Position numbers and translations under genes: made by a program. Positions 12,841 to 23,671 of a stretch of DNA of 64,000 bases are shown here, piece after piece. Numbering within the stretch: the first letter of the stretch is position 1; every line of letters starts with the position of its first letter. Source of the DNA: Ramlibacter sp. GTDB taxonomy: Bacteria; Pseudomonadota; Gammaproteobacteria; Burkholderiales; Burkholderiaceae_C. Under the pieces are notes generated by a model. The model searched no databases. It worked only from the letters and a program-made list of their open reading frames with translations, and had not been told where the DNA came from. The stretch spans positions 62,001 through 126,000 of the forward strand of contig NZ_JARXAB010000021.1 in assembly GCF_029866045.1 (NCBI RefSeq), read 5' to 3'.

Positions 12841-14118
12841 ATGCACGCCATCCGCCGCATCCAGAACCTGGCCGTCCGCAGCAACAACATCGGCAGCCTG
12901 GCGCGAGAACCCGCGCGATACGCCACCTCCGCTCGCGACATGCTCCGCGCTGCGGAAGTACATATCGACGCCGCCACCGAGGGCCTGCGCGCAGCGGCCC
13001 TCCAAGACCGGCGGGGGGAGCGCGCCCTGTCGCTGTCGGCTCTCGCCGACTCCCTCGCGCCGCAGGCAGACCGCCTCCGGCACCTGTCTATCGCGCAGCC
13101 GCTGCCGCCGGAAGACCCCCTGCGCGATCTGGTGCGCCGCAGGCTCGCAAGCGCCGGGCATGTGCAGGCGATGGTCAGTGCCGGGGCCACCCTGCTGCGG
13201 GCCTACGCCCCTAGCCAAGTCGCCGAGGAGGCCCCAGTCCTGGACGATGAATGGACGCGCCGCCTTTTTGGTGAGGCCAGAACACTCCTCCATCTGCTGG
13301 CGGCCGACCCCGGTCAACCCGCGCGCACCCGCGCCGCGCTGGTGGCCGCCAGCACACCCGAGTGCTTGTTGCCGCTGATGGGTGTGGAAGATTTGCCAAC
13401 GGATGTTCGGCTGGAAGCGGGCAGGTGGCGACTGCGTCAGGCGCCGCAGGCCCTGCGCGTTCCCGAGTGGCTGGCGCTGCGTCTGCTCGGCCACCCCGAG
13501 AGCGGCGCCGCGATCGCCCTGCGGACGCTGGAGCATCTGCGGTGGCTGGACGCGGATTTGATGATGGCGTGCGGCGCACTGCTGAGCGAACTCGCTCAGT
13601 TGCAAGGCCGTGCGCTGGCCGCTGCGGCCAGGCTGCCGGGACTGGGCCTGGCCGACCCCTTGGCGCACTATCACCTGGCACTTCCCAGCGAAACCCTGCC
13701 CCACCTAGCGTCGGTCCTGCGCGAGGGCGGGGAATGGCTGGTCGGGGGCGCACTGTCCACCTGCCGCTCTCAAGAAACCGTGCAGCGTGAGCTTGGCATG
13801 GGCGATCCACCCAACAATCGCATGCTGTGCCTGCAGTCGCCCAGCGTCATGGCCGGGCCGGTGCGCGGCCTGCGCTTTGACATCTTCCATCCGCCCGAGG
13901 CCGGCCCGCGCGACGAGGCTCTGCTCATGCCGGGTCAGCGATTCCGGGTGTGCGAAATCGGCGTGACCTCGCTGACACGCGAGGGCGGCGAGCCGCTGGC
14001 AGTCAAGCACTTCCGGCTGGACAAGGAGGCCGAGGTGGCCGGAACATCGGTCCCAGGCGCGCTGCAACTAGGCCATGACCCTGTTTTACGGGCCTGGTCG
14101 CTGGCGTCTGAGCTCTGA
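12841..14118 (+). CDS. Orphan protein with divergent ADP-ribosyltransferase-like C-terminal domain
   Basis: RBS-like AGGAA before ATG 12841; 425 aa, strong GC3. C-terminus [40 protein letters not shown]...[21 protein letters not shown] parallels ART 'yRglp..l..lk.G....gflSTS...ExEvLLppGtrFrV'. Confidence 0.6.
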   Translation: MHAIRRIQNLAVRSNNIGSLAREPARYATSARDMLRAAEVHIDAATEGLRAAALQDRRGERALSLSALADSLAPQADRLRHLSIAQPLPPEDPLRDLVRRRLASAGHVQAMVSAGATLLRAYAPSQVAEEAPVLDDEWTRRLFGEARTLLHLLAADPGQPARTRAALVAASTPECLLPLMGVEDLPTDVRLEAGRWRLRQAPQALRVPEWLALRLLGHPESGAAIALRTLEHLRWLDADLMMACGALLSELAQLQGRALAAAARLPGLGLADPLAHYHLALPSETLPHLASVLREGGEWLVGGALSTCRSQETVQRELGMGDPPNNRMLCLQSPSVMAGPVRGLRFDIFHPPEAGPRDEALLMPGQRFRVCEIGVTSLTREGGEPLAVKHFRLDKEAEVAGTSVPGALQLGHDPVLRAWSLASEL

Positions 14119-14124
14119 GGACGC

Positions 14125-15171
14125 TCAGGCCGCGTCGGTGCGGAAAAACGCGCGCTGCAGGCTGCGGGCCGGCAAGGGGGCCACCGCCTGGCGAATTGCG
14201 CCGATGTGCTCTGGCGTGGTGCCACAGCAACCGCCCACAATGTTGATCAGCCCTTCGGCCGCGAACTCGCGCAGCAACCGGGCGGTGACATCAGGCGTCT
14301 CGTCAAAGCCGGTCTCGCTCATGGGGTTGGGCAGCCCGGCATTGGGGTAACAGCTGATGTAGGTGTCGGGTGCCGCCCGGGCGAGCTCCTGGATGTAGGG
14401 CCGCATCAGTGCCGCGCCCAGCGCGCAGTTCAGGCCAACGGCCAGGGGCTGGGCATGGCGGACGCTGTACCAGAAGGCGGTCACGGTCTGGCCGGAGAGG
14501 ATGCGGCCGGAGGCGTCCGTCACGGTGCCGCTGATGATGAGCGGCAGACGCTCGCCGGTCTGCTCGAACAACTCGTCGATGGCGAACAGCGCCGCCTTGG
14601 CATTGAGCGTGTCGAAGATGGTTTCGACGAGGAACAGATCCACCCCGCCCTCCAGCAGGGCCTGGGCCTGCTCGAAATAGGCAGCGCGCAATTGCTCGAA
14701 GTCGACATTGCGCGCGCCCGGGTCGTTGACGTCGGGGCTGATGCTGGCGGTACGCGGCGTGGGGCCGAGGGCGCCGGCAACAAAGCGGGGTTGCTCGGCT
14801 GAGGAGAACTTGTCGGCGGCCTCGCGGGCGATGCGCGCCCCCGCGAGATTGAGTTCACGCGCCAGCGAGCCCAGCAGGTAGTCATCCTGGGCGATGGTGG
14901 TGGCGCCGAAGGTGTTGGTCTCGATGATGTCTGCGCCGGCGGCCAGGAAGGCCTCATGGATGTCGCGAATGATGTCCGGGCGGGTCACATTGAGCAGGTC
15001 GCTGTTGTTCTTGAGGTCCTTGCTGTGGTTCAAGAAGCGCTCCCCGCAGACCTGGGCCTCGGTCAGCTTGAAGCGCTGGATCATGGTACCCATGGCACCG
15101 TCAATCAGGGCGATGCGACGCTCGAGGATGCCAGGCAGGGCCTGGCCGCGGGTGTAGGCGGGCGAACTCAT
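14125..15171 (-). CDS. metH: Methionine synthase, homocysteine S-methyltransferase domain (MetH N-terminal part)
   Basis: [23 protein letters not shown]...[19 protein letters not shown]...[23 protein letters not shown]...[14 protein letters not shown] (Zn-binding GGCCG). Confidence 0.96.
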   Translation of the reverse strand: MSSPAYTRGQALPGILERRIALIDGAMGTMIQRFKLTEAQVCGERFLNHSKDLKNNSDLLNVTRPDIIRDIHEAFLAAGADIIETNTFGATTIAQDDYLLGSLARELNLAGARIAREAADKFSSAEQPRFVAGALGPTPRTASISPDVNDPGARNVDFEQLRAAYFEQAQALLEGGVDLFLVETIFDTLNAKAALFAIDELFEQTGERLPLIISGTVTDASGRILSGQTVTAFWYSVRHAQPLAVGLNCALGAALMRPYIQELARAAPDTYISCYPNAGLPNPMSETGFDETPDVTARLLREFAAEGLINIVGGCCGTTPEHIGAIRQAVAPLPARSLQRAFFRTDAA

Positions 15172-15312
15172 GATGGCCTCGATTGTAGGAAGGCCGGGCA
15201 ACGAGGGGCGAATGCCAGCGGTCGCGCGGGAGATGCAGCCCCAGGGCTGCCCTGCCATTGAACCCGATCGGTCGGCAAGGCTCGCCCGCTTGGGGCGACA
15301 ATCGACCGCATC

Positions 15313-17331
15313 TTGTCCGCCCTTGCCTCCCTGTCCCCGCCGGCGCTTGCGTCCATACCGGCCAGCCCCGCGCCACTGACCATCTTGCGCGAAGTCTTTG
15401 GCTACGACCAGTTCCGTGGCCCGCAGGCGACCATCATCGACCATGTCACTGCCGGTGGCGACGCCCTGGTCCTGATGCCCACCGGCGGCGGCAAGTCGCT
15501 GTGCTACCAGATCCCGGCCATTGCACTCCAGCGCGCGGGACAGGGCATCACGGTCGTTGTGTCGCCCCTGATTGCGCTGATGCACGACCAGGTCGGCGCG
15601 CTGCACGAAGCCGGGGTAGAAGCGGCCTACCTCAACTCCTCCCTCAGCGGCGAGGAAGCGCACGCCGTCGAGCGCCGGCTGATGCGCGGGGAAATCACCC
15701 TGCTCTATGCCGCGCCCGAGCGCATCACCACGCCACGCTTTCTGGCCCAGCTCGACTCGCTGCACGAGCGCGGGCAGCTGGCCCTGTTTGCGATCGACGA
15801 GGCGCACTGCGTGAGTCAATGGGGCCATGACTTTCGGCCCGAGTACCGGGCTCTCACCGTGCTGCACGAACGGTTTGCGGGCGTGCCGCGGGTCGCGCTG
15901 ACCGCCACCGCCGACGACCTGACGCGCCAGGACATCGTCGAGCGCCTGCAGCTGGAGGAGGCGCGCCAGTTCGTCTCCAGCTTCGACAGACCCAACATCG
16001 GCTACACCATCGTCGAGAAAAAAGACCCGGTGCTGCAGTTGACCCGCTTCATCGAGATGGAGCATGGCGGTGAGGCCGGCATCGTCTACTGCCAATCACG
16101 CAAGCGGGTCGAGGATATCGCCCAGACCCTGGCCAGCCAGGGCATCGCCGCCCTGCCCTATCACGCCGGCCTGGACCCCGAGATGCGCCAGCGTCACCAG
16201 GACCGATTCCTGCGCGAAGACGGCATCGTGATGGTCGCCACCATCGCCTTTGGCATGGGCATCGACAAGCCCGATGTGCGCTTTGTTGCCCACCTGGACA
16301 TGCCCAAGAACATCGAGGGCTACTACCAGGAGACCGGGCGCGCGGGCCGCGACGGTCTGCCAGCGGCGGCCTGGATGGCCTATGGCCTGCAGGACGTGGT
16401 GAACCAGCGGCGCATGATCGACGAGAGCCCGGCAGGCGAGGACTTCAAGCAGGTGATGCGCGGCAAGCTCGATGCCCTCTTGGCGCTGGCCGAGGCCACC
16501 GATTGCCGGCGCAGCCGGCTGCTGGCGTACTTTGGCGAAGCCTACGCCGCAGGGGCGACCCCGGCGGTGACGTCCCCCAAAGAGGATGCGGCCTTGGGAG
16601 CGCCATCCGCGCATGACATGCCGAGCCTGAGGGCCCGACTCCGCTGCGGCAATTGCGACAACTGCCTGAACCCGCCCCACCTGTGGGACGGCACCGAGGC
16701 CGCGCGCATGCTGCTGTCGACCGTCTACCGGGTGCAGGAGATGAGCGGCATCAGCTTTGGCGGCGGGCACATGATGGACGTGCTGCGCGGCAAGGCCACG
16801 GAAAAAGTGAAGCAGTACGGCCATGACAAGACCAGCACCTTCGGCAAAGGCAGCGCCTTTTCTGAGGCGCAGTTGCGCGGAGTGATGCGCCAGCTGATCG
16901 CCATCGGCGCACTGGCGGTCGATGCGCAGGCCTTCAACACCCTGCAGCTCACGCCTGACTCGCGGCCGGTACTGCGCGGCGAGCGCCAGGTGCTGCTGCG
17001 CGAGAGCGTGGCCACGCCGGTGGGCAAGGGCCGACGCAGCGGCGCGCACCGACCGGTGGCCCGCGCAATGGTGGCGCAACTCGCGCCCGAGGCGCAGACG
17101 CGCTACGAGGCCCTGCGCGCCTGGCGCGCCGAGGTGGCCCAATCGCACAACCTGCCGGCCTTCATGATCTTCCAGGACGCCACCCTGGCGGCGGTCGCGG
17201 CCCTGGGCCCGGCCAGCCTGGATGCGCTGGCAGGCGTCAGCGGCATCGGGGCCAAGAAGCTGCAGGCCTATGGCGAGGAAGTGCTGCGCGTCGTGGCGGG
17301 GGCCGGGCTTGGGCACAATCTGCGTCCATGA
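15313..17331 (+). CDS. recQ: ATP-dependent DNA helicase RecQ (TTG start)
   Basis: [42 protein letters not shown]...[19 protein letters not shown]...[76 protein letters not shown]. Confidence 0.97.
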   Translation: MSALASLSPPALASIPASPAPLTILREVFGYDQFRGPQATIIDHVTAGGDALVLMPTGGGKSLCYQIPAIALQRAGQGITVVVSPLIALMHDQVGALHEAGVEAAYLNSSLSGEEAHAVERRLMRGEITLLYAAPERITTPRFLAQLDSLHERGQLALFAIDEAHCVSQWGHDFRPEYRALTVLHERFAGVPRVALTATADDLTRQDIVERLQLEEARQFVSSFDRPNIGYTIVEKKDPVLQLTRFIEMEHGGEAGIVYCQSRKRVEDIAQTLASQGIAALPYHAGLDPEMRQRHQDRFLREDGIVMVATIAFGMGIDKPDVRFVAHLDMPKNIEGYYQETGRAGRDGLPAAAWMAYGLQDVVNQRRMIDESPAGEDFKQVMRGKLDALLALAEATDCRRSRLLAYFGEAYAAGATPAVTSPKEDAALGAPSAHDMPSLRARLRCGNCDNCLNPPHLWDGTEAARMLLSTVYRVQEMSGISFGGGHMMDVLRGKATEKVKQYGHDKTSTFGKGSAFSEAQLRGVMRQLIAIGALAVDAQAFNTLQLTPDSRPVLRGERQVLLRESVATPVGKGRRSGAHRPVARAMVAQLAPEAQTRYEALRAWRAEVAQSHNLPAFMIFQDATLAAVAALGPASLDALAGVSGIGAKKLQAYGEEVLRVVAGAGLGHNLRP

Positions 17332-17576
17332 CCGACACCGCCAGCCGCCCTCCGCTTCCCGACCACCTGTCCACCGACACCCGCAGCCCGCATTACCTGG
17401 CGGCGGTGTTTGAACACGATGTGGGCATCCGTTTCAACGGCAAGGAACGCCACGATGTGGAGGAATACTGCCAGAGCGAAGGCTGGATTCGAGTGCCCGC
17501 CGGCAAGACACTAGACCGCAAGGGCAAGCCTCTGCTCATCAAGCTCAAGGGCTTGGTCGAGGTTTACTACCGCTGA
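17328..17576 (+). CDS. DUF3297 family protein
   Basis: [77 protein letters not shown] overlap with recQ stop. Confidence 0.88.
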   Translation: MTDTASRPPLPDHLSTDTRSPHYLAAVFEHDVGIRFNGKERHDVEEYCQSEGWIRVPAGKTLDRKGKPLLIKLKGLVEVYYR

Positions 17577-17683
17577 CACTGGGCCTGCCGGGGAAAGCGC
17601 CGCACGCCTGAGGACAGACCGGCGAGCGATGCGCCGGGCAAATGGAGCTTTCGGGGCGATCGACGTTTTCGGCGTTATTCGCG

Positions 17684-17977
17684 CTATCTGCGCAGCTGGC
17701 GCCATAGGCGCCAGACACCAAAGCCCTTGACGCCCCAGGCCAAGCAACGGCGCGGCCCAAGGGCGGCCAGCAGGCCCACACCGGCAGCCAGGACGGCCGG
17801 CGTCACACCAGGGCGGGCCAGCGCCTCACGGGCACCGGACGCGAGCCGGTCGAACCAGGACAAGGGACGCGCCAGCACCGCGCCATGGCCCAAGAGGCGT
17901 TCGCGACACGCAGCGCTATTGGCCAGCAGGCGCTCGCGCCGCTGAAGGATCTCGGCCAACCGGGTCACCGGACGCAC
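17684..17977 (-). CDS. YqjK-like protein
   Basis: VRPVTRLAEILQRRERLLANSAACRERLLGHGAVLARPLSWFDRL...; third gene after DUF883 and YqjE-like. Start (GTG) uncertain. Confidence 0.6.
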   Translation of the reverse strand: MRPVTRLAEILQRRERLLANSAACRERLLGHGAVLARPLSWFDRLASGAREALARPGVTPAVLAAGVGLLAALGPRRCLAWGVKGFGVWRLWRQLRR

Positions 17978-18083
17978 CTCGGTGCCCCGGACGAGCTGCA
18001 GCCAGTGGCCAGCAGCCCCTGCCGCACCCGGTGGCGCGGTTGAGCGGTGCGGGGTGAGGGTCGTGTGGCGATGCGCATGGGAC

Positions 18084-18497
18084 TCACCGACGGCTCCTGT
18101 CCCTGTCGTCGCGACCCGCGACCGCAGCGCGGTCGGCGCGCAGTTCGGCCAGGGTGGCACCGAAGGGACCGCCGTCGCTGCGGAGACGGCGCCGGGCGCT
18201 GGCCAGCAGCCAGGCACCTGCGCCCAGAAAGCCCAAGGTGAGCGCCGCCAAGGCGGGGAGGCGGTAGCCGTCCCAGAACAAGAGCAGCACGAAGCCGGCG
18301 AAGAGCACCAGGCCCACACCCAGCACAAAAAGGCCTGCCACCGCCATCACCAGCCCTTGGACGAGGCGCAGCTTCTGCTCCTCGAGTTCATTGGACAGGA
18401 GCGCCAGCCGCGTCTCGGCCAGCGCCAGGCCGGACATCAGCAAGCCGCGGAGCGAGGCCAGCAAGCCGGCGCTGCGCGGGCCGGCGTGCTCGCTCAC
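18084..18497 (-). CDS. Phage holin family / YqjE-like membrane protein
   Basis: LRGLLMSGLALAETRLALLSNELEEQKLRLVQGLVMAVAGLFVLGVGLVLFAGFVLLLFWDGYR..., two TM helices. Confidence 0.82.
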   Translation of the reverse strand: MSEHAGPRSAGLLASLRGLLMSGLALAETRLALLSNELEEQKLRLVQGLVMAVAGLFVLGVGLVLFAGFVLLLFWDGYRLPALAALTLGFLGAGAWLLASARRRLRSDGGPFGATLAELRADRAAVAGRDDRDRSRR

Positions 18498-18805
18498 CGG
18501 CGACCCATCAGCAAGCCGGCAATCAGGCCGACGCCGGCGGCAATGCCCACCGCCGTCCAGGGACGGTCGTGCACGAAATGGTCGGTGGCCTTGGCGGCAT
18601 CGCGCGCCTGATGCACCGCGGCGGATTGCAGATGGCTCAGCTCGTCTTTGGCCTTGGCCATGCGCTCTTCCATGCGCGCGCGCAGGTCGGCCACTTTGTC
18701 GCCAGCCTGGCTGGCGGTGAGCTGGAGAAGTTCTTCAGCATCGGCGATGACCACGCGCAGATCAGCCATCAGTTTGTCGCGCGAGGCGGTGGTGGTTTGG
18801 GTCAT
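18494..18805 (-). CDS. DUF883 (ElaB/YqjD) family protein
   Basis: MTQTTTASRDKLMADLRVVIADAEELLQLTASQAGDKVADLRARMEERMAKAKDELSHL...VHDRPWTAVGIAAGVGLIAGLLMGRR. Confidence 0.9.
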   Translation of the reverse strand: MTQTTTASRDKLMADLRVVIADAEELLQLTASQAGDKVADLRARMEERMAKAKDELSHLQSAAVHQARDAAKATDHFVHDRPWTAVGIAAGVGLIAGLLMGRR

Positions 18806-19097
18806 GTCGGCTCCTGTGGCATTCGCCCGGCATGGGCGGGATGTGAGACAAAAGCATAAGGCATACATCTGGCGCGTGGGGTTAACCTGGGTCAATGCAA
18901 GGCTGCACAACAGCAAGAGGTGGCGCCTCGGCAGGTACCCGCCCGCCTGCGGATGCGCCGTCTCGCAGCGGGGGGCCCTGGGGGGAGTCCCCCGACCTTG
19001 GCGGGGTCTGGGCGATCGGTGGCTGTGGCCGTGATGGGCGATAGAATTCCCATTTTCAGCGCCCCCGCAGGGGCCCACCGTATTCGAGGAGTGCCCC

Positions 19098-19241
19098 TTG
19101 ACCGACCCTAGCCAGAAACCCGCCGACGACACCCCGCATGACCCGATCGAGGACCTCGTGCACAGCATTCCTATCGTCCTGCCAGTGGTCGGCGGGGTGC
19201 TGATGTTCCTGCTGGCGTTCATCGCCATTTCCATGGCCTGA
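19098..19241 (+). CDS. 47-aa single-TM membrane microprotein (TTG start)
   Basis: GAGGAG RBS at ~19087-19092, TTG start: (M)TDPSQKPADDTPHDPIEDLVHSIPIVLPVVGGVLMFLLAFIAISMA*; followed by a strong terminator. Confidence 0.7.
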   Translation: MTDPSQKPADDTPHDPIEDLVHSIPIVLPVVGGVLMFLLAFIAISMA

Positions 19242-19263
19242 ACCTGTTTTTTCCCGGCCGCAG

Positions 19264-19297
19264 GGCCCGCGTTCGCTGAGGCGACGCGGGCCTTTTT
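19264..19297 (+). terminator. Rho-independent terminator
   Basis: GGCCCGCGT ... ACGCGGGCC (9-bp perfect stem) followed by TTTTT. Confidence 0.85.
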
Positions 19298-19468
19298 CAT
19301 TTCGGCCCCAGCCGGATGAATCCTTTGGGCATCAATTCGGAGCGGAGGAGCCGGCAACGCATAACGTCATGCAAGTTTTGCATGGAATCGGTGTGTAACC
19401 TGGGGCGGTTTCGGAGGGGCCTCCCTACAATTCTCCGCCACCGAGCGCCTTTTGAGCGCGGCCACGCC

Positions 19469-19519
19469 AGATTTCCCAAGGGATCCGATCACGTCACCCT
19501 TGGGAAATTTGGTTTTTAA
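19469..19519 (+). promoter_or_regulatory. Leader hairpin with T-rich tail immediately upstream of pckG RBS
   Basis: ATTTCCCAAGGG-N14-CCCTTGGGAAAT (12-bp perfect inverted repeat, extendable by G-T and A-T) followed by TTGGTTTTT, then the pckG RBS. Confidence 0.7.
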
Positions 19520-19537
19520 CTTGAGGAGCTCCGATTC

Positions 19538-21418
19538 ATGAACTCTCCCGCGATGCAGGGCCTGCCCCTCCACGCGCCCGCCTGGGTGCGTAACGCAAAG
19601 CTGGTGGCCTGGGTGGCTGATATGGCCGCCCTGTGCAAGCCCGACGCCATCCACTGGTGCGACGGCAGCCAAACCGAATACGACCAGCTGTGCCAGCAGC
19701 TGGTCGACGCCGGCACCTTCAAGCGCCTGAACCCGGCCAAGCGCACCAACTCCTACCTCGCCTGCTCCGACCCGTCCGACGTGGCGCGGGTGGAAGACCG
19801 CACCTTCATCTGCTCCGAGAAGAAGGACGAGGCCGGACCGACCAACAACTGGATGGCACCGGCCGAGATGCGCGCCACCCTGCAGCCGCTGTTCGACGGC
19901 TGCATGCGGGGCCGCACGATGTACGTGGTGCCCTTCTCCATGGGCCCGCTGGGTTCGCCGATCGCCCACATTGGCGTGGAGCTCTCCGACAGCGCCTATG
20001 TGGCGGTCAACATGAAAATGATGACCCGCATGGGCAAGGCCGTCTATGACGTGCTGGGCGTGGACGGCGAGTTCGTGCCCTGCGTGCACACCGTCGGCGC
20101 GCCGCTGGCCCAGGGTGAGAAAGACACCACCGCCTGGCCTTGCAACCCGACCACCAAATACATCGTCCACTACCCCGAGACCCGCGAGATCTGGTCTTAT
20201 GGCTCGGGCTACGGCGGCAACGCACTGCTGGGCAAGAAGTGCTTTGCGCTGCGCATCGCTTCGAACATGGGACGTGCGGCCTCGCAAGGGCCCTCCGGCA
20301 GCTTGGGCTGGCTGGCCGAGCACATGCTGATCCTGGGCGTGACCAACCCCCAGGGCAAGAAATACCACGTGGCCGCCGCTTTCCCCTCGGCCTGCGGCAA
20401 GACCAACTTCGCGATGCTCATCCCCCCGCAGGGCTTCGACGGCTGGAAGGTCACCACCATTGGCGACGACATCGCCTGGATCAAGCCAGGGCAGGACGGC
20501 CGCCTGTACGCCATCAACCCGGAAGCGGGTTACTTTGGCGTCGCACCCGGCACCAACACGCTCACCAACCCCAACTGCATGGCCAGCCTGAACAAGGATG
20601 TCATCTTCACCAACGTCGCGCTGACCGACGACGGCGACGTGTGGTGGGAGGGCATGAGCGAAGCCCCCGCGCATGCCATCGACTGGCAAGGCAAAGACTG
20701 GACCCCGGCGATCGCTAAGGAAACCGGTGCCAAGGCCGCCCACCCCAACGCCCGCTTCACCGTCGCCGCGACCAACAACCCGGCGCTGGACTCGGCCTGG
20801 GACGACCCGGCCGGCGTGCCTATTGACGCCTTCATCTTCGGCGGACGCCGCTCCACCACCGTGCCGCTGGTGACCGAGGCGCGCAACTGGAACGAGGGCG
20901 TGTACATGGCGGCCACCATGGGCTCGGAGACCACCGCCGCGGCCTTTGGCCAGCAAGGCGTGGTTCGCCGCGACCCCTTCGCGATGCTGCCCTTTGCCGG
21001 CTACAACATGTCCGACTACTTCCAGCACTGGCTGGACCTGGGCAAAAAGCTGGCCGCCGCTGGCGCCACGCTGCCGCGCATCTACACCACCAACTGGTTC
21101 CGCAAGGGAGAGGACGGCAAGTTCGTCTGGCCCGGCTATGGCGAGAACATGCGCGTGCTCAAGTGGATGATCGACCGCATCGAGGGCCAGGCCCAAGGCA
21201 CCGAGCATGTCTTTGGTGTGAGCCCGGCCTACGAAGAGCTCAACTGGACGGGCCTGGACTTCTCCGCGGAGCAGTTCAAATCGGTCACCAGCATCGACAA
21301 GGCCGCCTGGCAACAAGAGCTCAAGCTGCACGCGGAGCTGTTCGAGCAGCTGGCCTACCACCTGCCCAAGGAACTCAGCGAGACCAAGGGCCGCATCGAG
21401 CAGCGCCTCGCTGCCTGA
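19538..21418 (+). CDS. pckG: Phosphoenolpyruvate carboxykinase (GTP)
   Basis: [32 protein letters not shown]...[16 protein letters not shown]...[28 protein letters not shown]. Confidence 0.97.
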   Translation: MNSPAMQGLPLHAPAWVRNAKLVAWVADMAALCKPDAIHWCDGSQTEYDQLCQQLVDAGTFKRLNPAKRTNSYLACSDPSDVARVEDRTFICSEKKDEAGPTNNWMAPAEMRATLQPLFDGCMRGRTMYVVPFSMGPLGSPIAHIGVELSDSAYVAVNMKMMTRMGKAVYDVLGVDGEFVPCVHTVGAPLAQGEKDTTAWPCNPTTKYIVHYPETREIWSYGSGYGGNALLGKKCFALRIASNMGRAASQGPSGSLGWLAEHMLILGVTNPQGKKYHVAAAFPSACGKTNFAMLIPPQGFDGWKVTTIGDDIAWIKPGQDGRLYAINPEAGYFGVAPGTNTLTNPNCMASLNKDVIFTNVALTDDGDVWWEGMSEAPAHAIDWQGKDWTPAIAKETGAKAAHPNARFTVAATNNPALDSAWDDPAGVPIDAFIFGGRRSTTVPLVTEARNWNEGVYMAATMGSETTAAAFGQQGVVRRDPFAMLPFAGYNMSDYFQHWLDLGKKLAAAGATLPRIYTTNWFRKGEDGKFVWPGYGENMRVLKWMIDRIEGQAQGTEHVFGVSPAYEELNWTGLDFSAEQFKSVTSIDKAAWQQELKLHAELFEQLAYHLPKELSETKGRIEQRLAA

Positions 21419-21440
21419 TCAGGCAAGCCCCGTGTACCCA

Positions 21441-21470
21441 AGAAAAAGCCCCTCTCGAGGGGCTTTTTCT
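21441..21470. terminator. Bidirectional Rho-independent terminator after pckG
   Basis: AAAAAGCCCCTCTCGAGGGGCTTTTT. Confidence 0.92.
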
Positions 21471-21537
21471 TGCGCGGCGCAGCTTTGCCGGCCGGCCCGC
21501 GCCACACGCCCATAGCGGGCGAGGCGCCAGCAGCGCC

Positions 21538-22356
21538 TCAGCCGCCCACCGGCTGGTAACTCGCGCGGTGGGTGACGAGCCAGTTGACCGAGGCCGCGGC
21601 GTCGTGGTGCGAGGGGTGGAAGTCGGACTTGAAGTAGTCGCGCCAGGGCCCAAAGGTCTGCCGGATCAGGCCCTGCTTGCCAAAGAGGTGTCGCCAGGCG
21701 CTGGCCCAGGTGGCCCGGCGCCACAAGGTGCGGTCAGCGCGCAGGTTGGTCACCGTCTGGCGCAGGATGTCGGTGAGGAAGAAGACGGTCACGATGCGGA
21801 ACCACCGCAGGCGCCATTTCTCGTTGCCGCCAAGCGCTTTGTACAGATCGAAGGCGGTGCAGCGGTGCTCGGCCTCCTCGGCCGCGTGCCAGAGCCACAT
21901 CGTGGACAGGCGAGAGTCGGCAGATTCCAGCACCGAGGGGTTGTGCAGCAACCATTGGGCGAAGATGGCGGTGAAGTGCTCGTTGGCTGCGGTCGCTGCC
22001 ACCGCATGGCGCGGGTCCAGCCCCTCGAGGCGACGAATGCGGTCCTTGGCGCGCGGCTCCCAGGCATTGGGCAAACCCAGGGCGTCCAGGTGCGCGTTGT
22101 AGAGGGCGTGCAAGCGGCGGTGCGTGGCCTCTTGGCCGATAAAGCCCTTGACCTCGGCATCGAACGGCGCCTGCTTGTCCGCCGGCAGCGCCTTGAAGGC
22201 GTTGCGCACCGAGTCGATGAAGAACTGCTCACCGACAGGAAAGCTCATAGACAGAGCGTTGAAAAAAGCCGACCGAAAGGGGTCGCCGCCACACCAGTGG
22301 CGCGAAATGGGAGCCTCCATGTCGACGAGGAGGCGGCGAACAACGAGATCAGTCAT
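21538..22356 (-). CDS. Predicted metal-dependent hydrolase (PF10118-like)
   Basis: RHWCGGDPFRSAFFNALSMSFPVGEQFFIDSVRNAF...FIGQEATHRRLHALYN...NEHFTAIFAQWLL...WLWHAAEEAEHRCTAFDLY. Confidence 0.9.
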   Translation of the reverse strand: MTDLVVRRLLVDMEAPISRHWCGGDPFRSAFFNALSMSFPVGEQFFIDSVRNAFKALPADKQAPFDAEVKGFIGQEATHRRLHALYNAHLDALGLPNAWEPRAKDRIRRLEGLDPRHAVAATAANEHFTAIFAQWLLHNPSVLESADSRLSTMWLWHAAEEAEHRCTAFDLYKALGGNEKWRLRWFRIVTVFFLTDILRQTVTNLRADRTLWRRATWASAWRHLFGKQGLIRQTFGPWRDYFKSDFHPSHHDAAASVNWLVTHRASYQPVGG

Positions 22357-22769
22357 GGCATGAATCCAGAGGTATCACCTCGGCGGCAAGAGGCTCGGGG
22401 CGGTGCGCCGGTCAGACCATACACACGTGTATCCCGGCCGGCGGAAGGCGCATCTTAGCGCCTGCTTGCCAGCGCCGCAGTGCAGCGGGTCAAACCCTGC
22501 CCGCAGCAGGGCTGGGGCCGCAGGATGCCCCGGACGCTGGCGGTGGCCCGCTGGATGGGGGCGCCCGGGGATCCGGTTGGCGCAGCACCCAGGCCCTTCC
22601 TGGTGTTTTTCCTGATTCGATGGATGCTCGCCAACATTTTCCAAAAAGATAATCCAGCGGTGACGCTCCACGACCAAACCCGGGTTCTGAATCCCGCAGA
22701 CACAAGACCTGCCCTCGGGCTTGCTGCAGGCCCATTGACGCGCGCAGCCAAGCGCGAAGGTCGGGCCCG

Positions 22770-23591
22770 ATGAAGGTTCAGCTCTTGTCCGACCTGCATC
22801 TGGAGGCGCAGCCCCAGTGGCAGGTCCGGCCTGCGCCCGGTGCCGAGTTGCTGGTTCTGGCCGGGGATATCGGCTCCTATCAAGACGGCAGCCGCCTTAC
22901 TGCGGCAGGTGACGCCGACTTCGGGCTCGGCCGCTTTTCGCCCCACCAGGGCTGGCCGACACCGGTGCTCTATGTGCCGGGCAACCACGAGTACGACGGC
23001 CTCGAGTTCGCGCCGGCGCGCGAGCGACTGCGGGCGACCTGCGAGCGTCTGGGCATCACCTGGCTGGACCAGGAGGTGCGGGTGATCGAGGGCCTGCGCT
23101 TCGTGGGTACAACGCTGTGGGCCGATTTCGACGCCCTGGTCCCGGTCGACGCGCCGCTGGCCGCCCAGCTCAAGGCCCGGGACAAGGCCTTCCGCGCCGC
23201 CAACTTTTACCTACGCAAACACTCCGCGCTAATGGGTGGCGAGCGCATGCTCGCCGAGCCGATACGCGAACTGGCCCTGGACTGCCAACGCTGGCTGCGC
23301 GAGGCGCTGGCCCAGCCTTTCGAGGGCCGAACCGTGGTGGTCACCCATTTCGCGCCCAGCCTGCGCAGCGCCGACCCTCGCTACGGCCTGGTGCCTGGGA
23401 CTGCCGGCTTTTGCAACGCGCTGGACGATCTGTTTGCGCTGGCCGACTGGTGGCTGCATGGCCATTTGCACTGCCCGCAGCATTACGGGGTCGGGCGCTG
23501 CCGGGTGCGGGCCAACCCTCTGGGCTATGAAGGCAAGGGAGAGCAGTCCAGCTTCCAGCCCGAGTCGGTGATCGATCTGGCCGCGGACTGA
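22770..23591 (+). CDS. Metallophosphoesterase
   Basis: MKVQLLSDLHLEAQ...LLVLAGDIGSY...LYVPGNHEYDG...VVTHFAPS...WLHGHLHC. Confidence 0.93.
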   Translation: MKVQLLSDLHLEAQPQWQVRPAPGAELLVLAGDIGSYQDGSRLTAAGDADFGLGRFSPHQGWPTPVLYVPGNHEYDGLEFAPARERLRATCERLGITWLDQEVRVIEGLRFVGTTLWADFDALVPVDAPLAAQLKARDKAFRAANFYLRKHSALMGGERMLAEPIRELALDCQRWLREALAQPFEGRTVVVTHFAPSLRSADPRYGLVPGTAGFCNALDDLFALADWWLHGHLHCPQHYGVGRCRVRANPLGYEGKGEQSSFQPESVIDLAAD

Positions 23592-23671
23592 GGCGGCCAG
23601 GGTATCCCTCCGACGGCAACGCGGGGGCCGGGCGGGCATACTGCCTCCTTTACCCCCGTCCCCACTCTCCC

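Noticed and set aside
12700-13704. 334-aa minus-strand ORF opposite the ART-like gene
   Set aside because: Gln/Arg/Gly-rich shadow frame; the plus-strand frame has the high GC3, an RBS and domain-like motifs.
12841-14118. Calling the ART-like ORF an active toxin
   Set aside because: Catalytic-position substitutions (R to H, STS to STC, first E of ExE to R in my manual alignment) and no immunity or secretion neighbours; only a fold-level suggestion is justified.
15172-15312. Second SAH/SAM riboswitch upstream of metH1
   Set aside because: Could not find the conserved GGAGCGyTGCA/GCGCTCA core on the metH1 leader strand.
19367-21361. 664-aa minus-strand ORF
   Set aside because: Shadow of pckG (H/V/G/R-rich, no family signature).
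22480-22773. 97-aa plus-strand ORF upstream of the metallophosphoesterase
   Set aside because: No RBS, poor codon pattern, no recognisable similarity; likely non-coding spacer.
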